From Liolophura sinensis (lineage: Eukaryota > Mollusca > Polyplacophora > Chitonida > Chitonidae), in the NCBI RefSeq assembly GCF_032854445.1, contig NC_088301.1, positions 21,323,808 to 21,387,807 on the forward strand: a stretch of 64,000 nucleotides of DNA. Reading direction: 5' to 3'. Within the stretch, counting starts at the first letter, position 1; each line of letters opens with the position of its first letter. A program made the translations under genes and the position numbers. The notes under the pieces were generated by a model. That model was given only the letters and a program-made list of their open reading frames with translations. It was not told the DNA's origin and made no database searches. This document shows, piece by piece, positions 60,042 to 64,000 of the stretch.

Positions 60042-63000
60042 CTAAGCACCTGGACAGGAAAAAAATACACAAGTTGATGTAGCAGAAGATTTACATGTGT
60101 TCCATACGTGTGGTTGGGAGTTCTTCCTGTCTGCTCCAAACTGTGTAAAAACAACGAGACAATACATTTCCCTATGTAAATAGTGCATTCTTGAAATCCT
60201 TGAAAACAATAATTTGTGTAAATAAGATCAAGCCAATACAGAAAAACGCTTTGTCAGCTGTCTTCACACAATAGGTTACAAATACAGGCTATTCCACTGG
60301 TACATGTGGCAACTGAAGGTTCCAAGAAAAATACACATCAGATACACTCAAACCAGTGGACCTTGACGAGCTGAGTAAACACAAACCATGCAGAAAGCCA
60401 TGTGGGCAATGGGGAAAAAAAGAAATGATGAAGATAAATTTCTAATGACTCTTCAATGAAATGAGCAAGCAGCTTAAAGAAAACTACTGTGCTAAGCCTG
60501 GACTCTCATCAATAAGTGAGGAGAGGTTGAATGACAGGTTGTCCATCAGAGTAGTGCTGGGGGGTTAGGACAATTCCCCACCAGCAGGTGAAGACAAAAG
60601 GGCGCTGAGCCCACCTGCGGATGAGCTGCTTTCTCAGCCTGGATTTACCTGAGTTGACGAGCGGCCTGAAAGCCAGTGAGGCAAAAGACATAGCTTAGAC
60701 TAGGAAACAATAGAGCTTAATAAAGTGCAGCTAGACTGGAATAGCCAACTCTGCCTCCATCTATAGCCGCACAGTCTCCCCGGACTCATGCACAATGTAC
60801 AGCATTGGAAGTGCTCTCTCCTGTGACCTGCAGTGCAATGCGACAGGGCAACAGCCTGCTTCAGCCCTGCCACGGGCCATGTGGAGTGGAAAGCCAGGCT
60901 TAGCCCGCAAATCAATGAATACGCTTTTGTATTCCCTTTGTAAGCTAAATGCTTGTCTGCAATTGGGAACAATAATGTTTCCCCACCGCAAAGATATCTT
61001 CAATAACGTGGGGCCAAAAGGGTTCCTCTTTACCTCCTTCAGTGAGGTTTACTTCCTTTATTTTCCCTTAAAGAGCTCAGGGGCTTCCAGCAAAGAGCAA
61101 TACGGAAATCTCTCAAGAAGGAAACTCCTCTTCCCTAAAGCCCCTGCATTTAGCCCTCACCTTAGACAAGGCCCGATGCAGTTCTATGACTGAGCAGGAA
61201 AATGGGTATTACTCAAGAGAGCAAAGGTTCTCACTGAATTGGCCACGTGATACTAAACCCCTTCGTCACAGTTAAGGTGGCCATTCAGCCTGCGATAATC
61301 CAATTTCCTTGAGGATAGCATTAGTCCTCTGTTATACGATACTGACGGCGTAATTGAACAATCAGCCATGAGGTTAGTGGATATCCCAAATACTCTGGTC
61401 TTCTAGGTACTGATCCGCAAGGGTTATTTAAATCTGTCTCCATCTATTACCACAGACCCGATGACTTCATGGCAGGTAAGTCAGCAGATTTCGCTGTGCC
61501 ATGCCACTATAAAGACAGAACTATCAGGATAGCATCACTGAGAAAGAAAAAAAACAGGTCAGCTCTCAACAAATGACTACAACCATTTGTATTTAAAGAC
61601 CAGCTGCATATGGAAACAGTTAAAACAAGTCAAAGCCTATAAAAGGCTTTTCACTATAATTGAAAGAACAAATTTCCCTTCCATCAATCTAATGGACTTT
61701 GCTGATCCACACATAATGTGATTTCAATGTTTTCTCGACTCAGCCAGAAGCAATACATCACCAATGGTATCGTTTTAGAGGGGCATATTCTGTGCATCCA
61801 AAGAAGCAATACAAATCAGAAAGGAATCCAAACTTAAATCCATAATATTTGTAACAAGCAGAGTCCTGTATCTTCTACCGTCTTAACAGTCTTAATTATG
61901 AAATAACCATGTACCTGGATGACAAAACTGTTCCAAATATAATACTACTGCATGATATCAAATAGATATACGGAGACACACAAAAAAAAAATGAACATTA
62001 CCAGAGGGAACATCATGCAGCTAAGCAATGTTCATGTCTGTGAGACTGGACTGTAGTCGCATGCAATCTAGAAGGCAGAGCCTAACATTATAGGGATTTA
62101 ACAACACGGTCACAACAATCTCATGTCGCTTGGCTTAAAATTGGACACTACATAATTACATAAAACATAAAATTAATCTGTAATAATGTGGAATCCAAGT
62201 GTTCAAACAACCCAAAAATGTGGTCAGAAAAATACAGGTATAAGAGAGTAGGACATAAATAAATAACAAAGGGTAATAAGGACCAGCTGTTCAGCCCAAA
62301 ACAGAGCCATGTTACCCTTACACTCTGTAAATGAGGCTACTTAGCAGTCATTTCTGACAAATATTTGATCTTTGACTATGTATTTCTACGCACAGGTAAT
62401 AGATGATCAATGTGTACCTGGGAGAAGAAGCCCCGGAGTCTGACCTCTGCGATGTGCACAGGTGACTAATTTTAGATCACACACTGGTGGGTAATTGGAG
62501 GTGAGCAGAATACAGTCTAATCACCATGCCCATCAAAAGCTAACGTAAAACTTGACCAGGTTAATTTGGCCAGGAAAAAGCCCCTCCGACACCCAGCACT
62601 AACAAGATCTTTACATTTTGCCCTTTCCTACTACAGGGTGTTGGGGATGGAGAGATAATGAGGACAGAAATCATATCTGGTCTGCCAAGTACTGTCACTG
62701 GCACATAACCACCCTTCATTGTCTGGGCCGTCCACTAACAAGTCAAGGGCAGCAACCGGCTTTTGTTTGAAGCCGGCCCAGTCGGATTGATTTGCAGCCT
62801 AATGGTAGTAAGTAATCTCATTAAGTCTAGCATAGGCTGGGCCTCAGCTGCAGTGGATACCTGAGGGCCACGAATAAATGGCAAGACAATTCATCATACA
62901 GCGAACACTAAGGAAATGATGTACACACAGACCCTACGGACTTGCTACTCTACTTTTACAGGTGCTCCATAAACCATGGACAGGGCTGCTATATGGGAAA

Positions 63001-64000
63001 GAGCTGTGCAGGTGTCTACTGCTTAATCAAAACTCGGAGACAAGATGGATGAGACCTTTAGAGGAAAAGCTTCGCACACCTATCCATATAGGTAGCAGTG
63101 TCTGTCTGTATCTCACCCTGGCTAATATCATCATGGCCCTGATCCCAAGCAGATCTGCCCGACAACAACACGATTCACTCGCGTTAACAACCCAATATAT
63201 ATAAATTTAGCAAGGATTGGCTTACATAAATACATAAATTTTGATCAGATTGCTATATAATTCTTATAAAAATTCACAGCATGGATATCTCTCATAAATT
63301 AAAAATGGAGCTGTTTTCGTTCAGCATCAGTTTGTTTAATTTGCAGAATCTTTGCATAAAAGTGCTCTGAAATACTGTAGTCCACAAATTATGCTCCTAT
63401 TCGCAATTTTCGTTGAGTCAATTTCAATATCCAGACCTTCCAGACAAAGTGTGGTACATTTTAGAGAGTCAGATTTTGAAATACATTACGCATTTGTAGT
63501 CCTGTAGTTCCATGCAGAAGAAAGCCTATACAAAAGACTACAGCATAACCAGTAAAATCACAGCAATTCACACACATATTGTACATTTACCTCTCTCAGG
63601 GTGTTATTCCCAATGTTCATGTGATGCTTAAAAATATAACCCTCAATATGTCTCATCAGTATTTCAATGACACACCTGAACTTCAGATGTTATAATACAG
63701 AATACAACGAAAACAAAAGCTGCCTCCTTTGACCCAGCAAGTGTATGTTGAATATGTTCAGAGTAAGAAGTTACAGATACATCTTAGTTTAAGAAAAAAT
63801 GCAAGAGTGAAAAAAAATATAACACACAGCAGTATGTGTGATTTAAATAAAATCTATTCCCATTAAACTTCCATTAATTTCTGTCAACTACATGCACATG
63901 TGTGTATGAAATCACTCTGAATGGTACATGGATTGCTACATAAGCCAATCAGGAAATAACAGCTTTGGCAAAATAGAATTTTCGGAAATAAAAAATTACC
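60042..64000 (-). other. upstream eya intron or 5' flank; no exon identified
   Basis: No coding exon that fits phase 0 into exon 1 and begins with ATG could be established. 60480-61480 and 62380-62900 have balanced composition, no repeats, and TAAT-containing text (TGGTGGGTAATTGGAGGTGA at about 62485; GTCTAATCACC; AGCCTAATGG). They are the best candidates here for regulatory elements or 5' leader exons. A possible donor (TTCTCCCAG|GTACAC on the - strand near 62420) would be phase-compatible, but no start or acceptor supports it. 63200-64000 is AT-rich with no signal. Confidence 0.5.

Noticed and set aside
60646-60691. - strand ATG exon candidate (MSFASLAFRPLVNS then a GTAAAT donor) as the eya start exon
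   Set aside because: It ends in phase 1. Joined to either exon 1 acceptor it runs into a stop codon, so it does not fit.
60795-61193. 132-aa + strand ORF upstream of eya
   Set aside because: No recognisable domain, no splice or transcript support, and a start context that cannot be judged; left as part of a non-coding block.

Overview
This window comes from an invertebrate animal genome. Genes are split by long GT-AG introns, there is abundant microsatellite and minisatellite DNA, and the palindrome TACATGTA and tRNA-derived SINEs are frequent. The encoded proteins and the repeats suggest a lophotrochozoan (mollusc or a relative such as a brachiopod); the species cannot be told from the sequence. 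No bacterial-style operons, CRISPR arrays or viral genes are visible.

Two conserved genes converge tail to tail. On the + strand, bases 1-10824 hold the last four coding exons of a type II ferlin. Its protein matches the otoferlin pattern: end of the last C2 domain, linker, one transmembrane helix, and a short tail ending VKKMFGA. The upstream part of the gene lies outside the window. On the - strand, from 60041 down to 20683, lies almost the whole coding region of an eyes absent (eya) homologue: 17 phase-compatible exons plus a 30-nt microexon. Joined, they give about 593 codons, or 583 without the microexon. The N-terminal half is the Tyr/Ser/Thr/Pro-rich transactivation part. The C-terminal half of about 274 residues is the complete EYA domain, with the DLDET nucleophile motif and the GDG-DEE acidic motif. 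The start codon and first exon(s) of eya were not found; they lie between 60042 and 64000 or outside the window.

Layout: 1-10824 otoferlin 3' exons and introns; 10825 to about 18400 otoferlin 3' UTR or intergenic DNA, rich in minisatellites (28-bp AAGCTT array, CA array, 42-bp array); about 18415-20682 probable eya 3' UTR; 20683-60041 eya exons and introns; 60042-64000 upstream eya intron or 5' flank.

The rest is mostly repeats. There are two tRNA-derived SINE families, several copies with exact target-site duplications, and at least three families of short inverted-terminal-repeat (MITE-like) elements. About a dozen minisatellites include a 65-bp array that creates a spurious 372-aa ORF and a 32-bp array with an inverted block. 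The most interesting points are the eya microexon, the eya tandem acceptors, a minisatellite touching an eya splice donor, and a 60-bp tail-only SINE insertion. I found no clearly new gene system; the open questions are isoform control and repeat biology.
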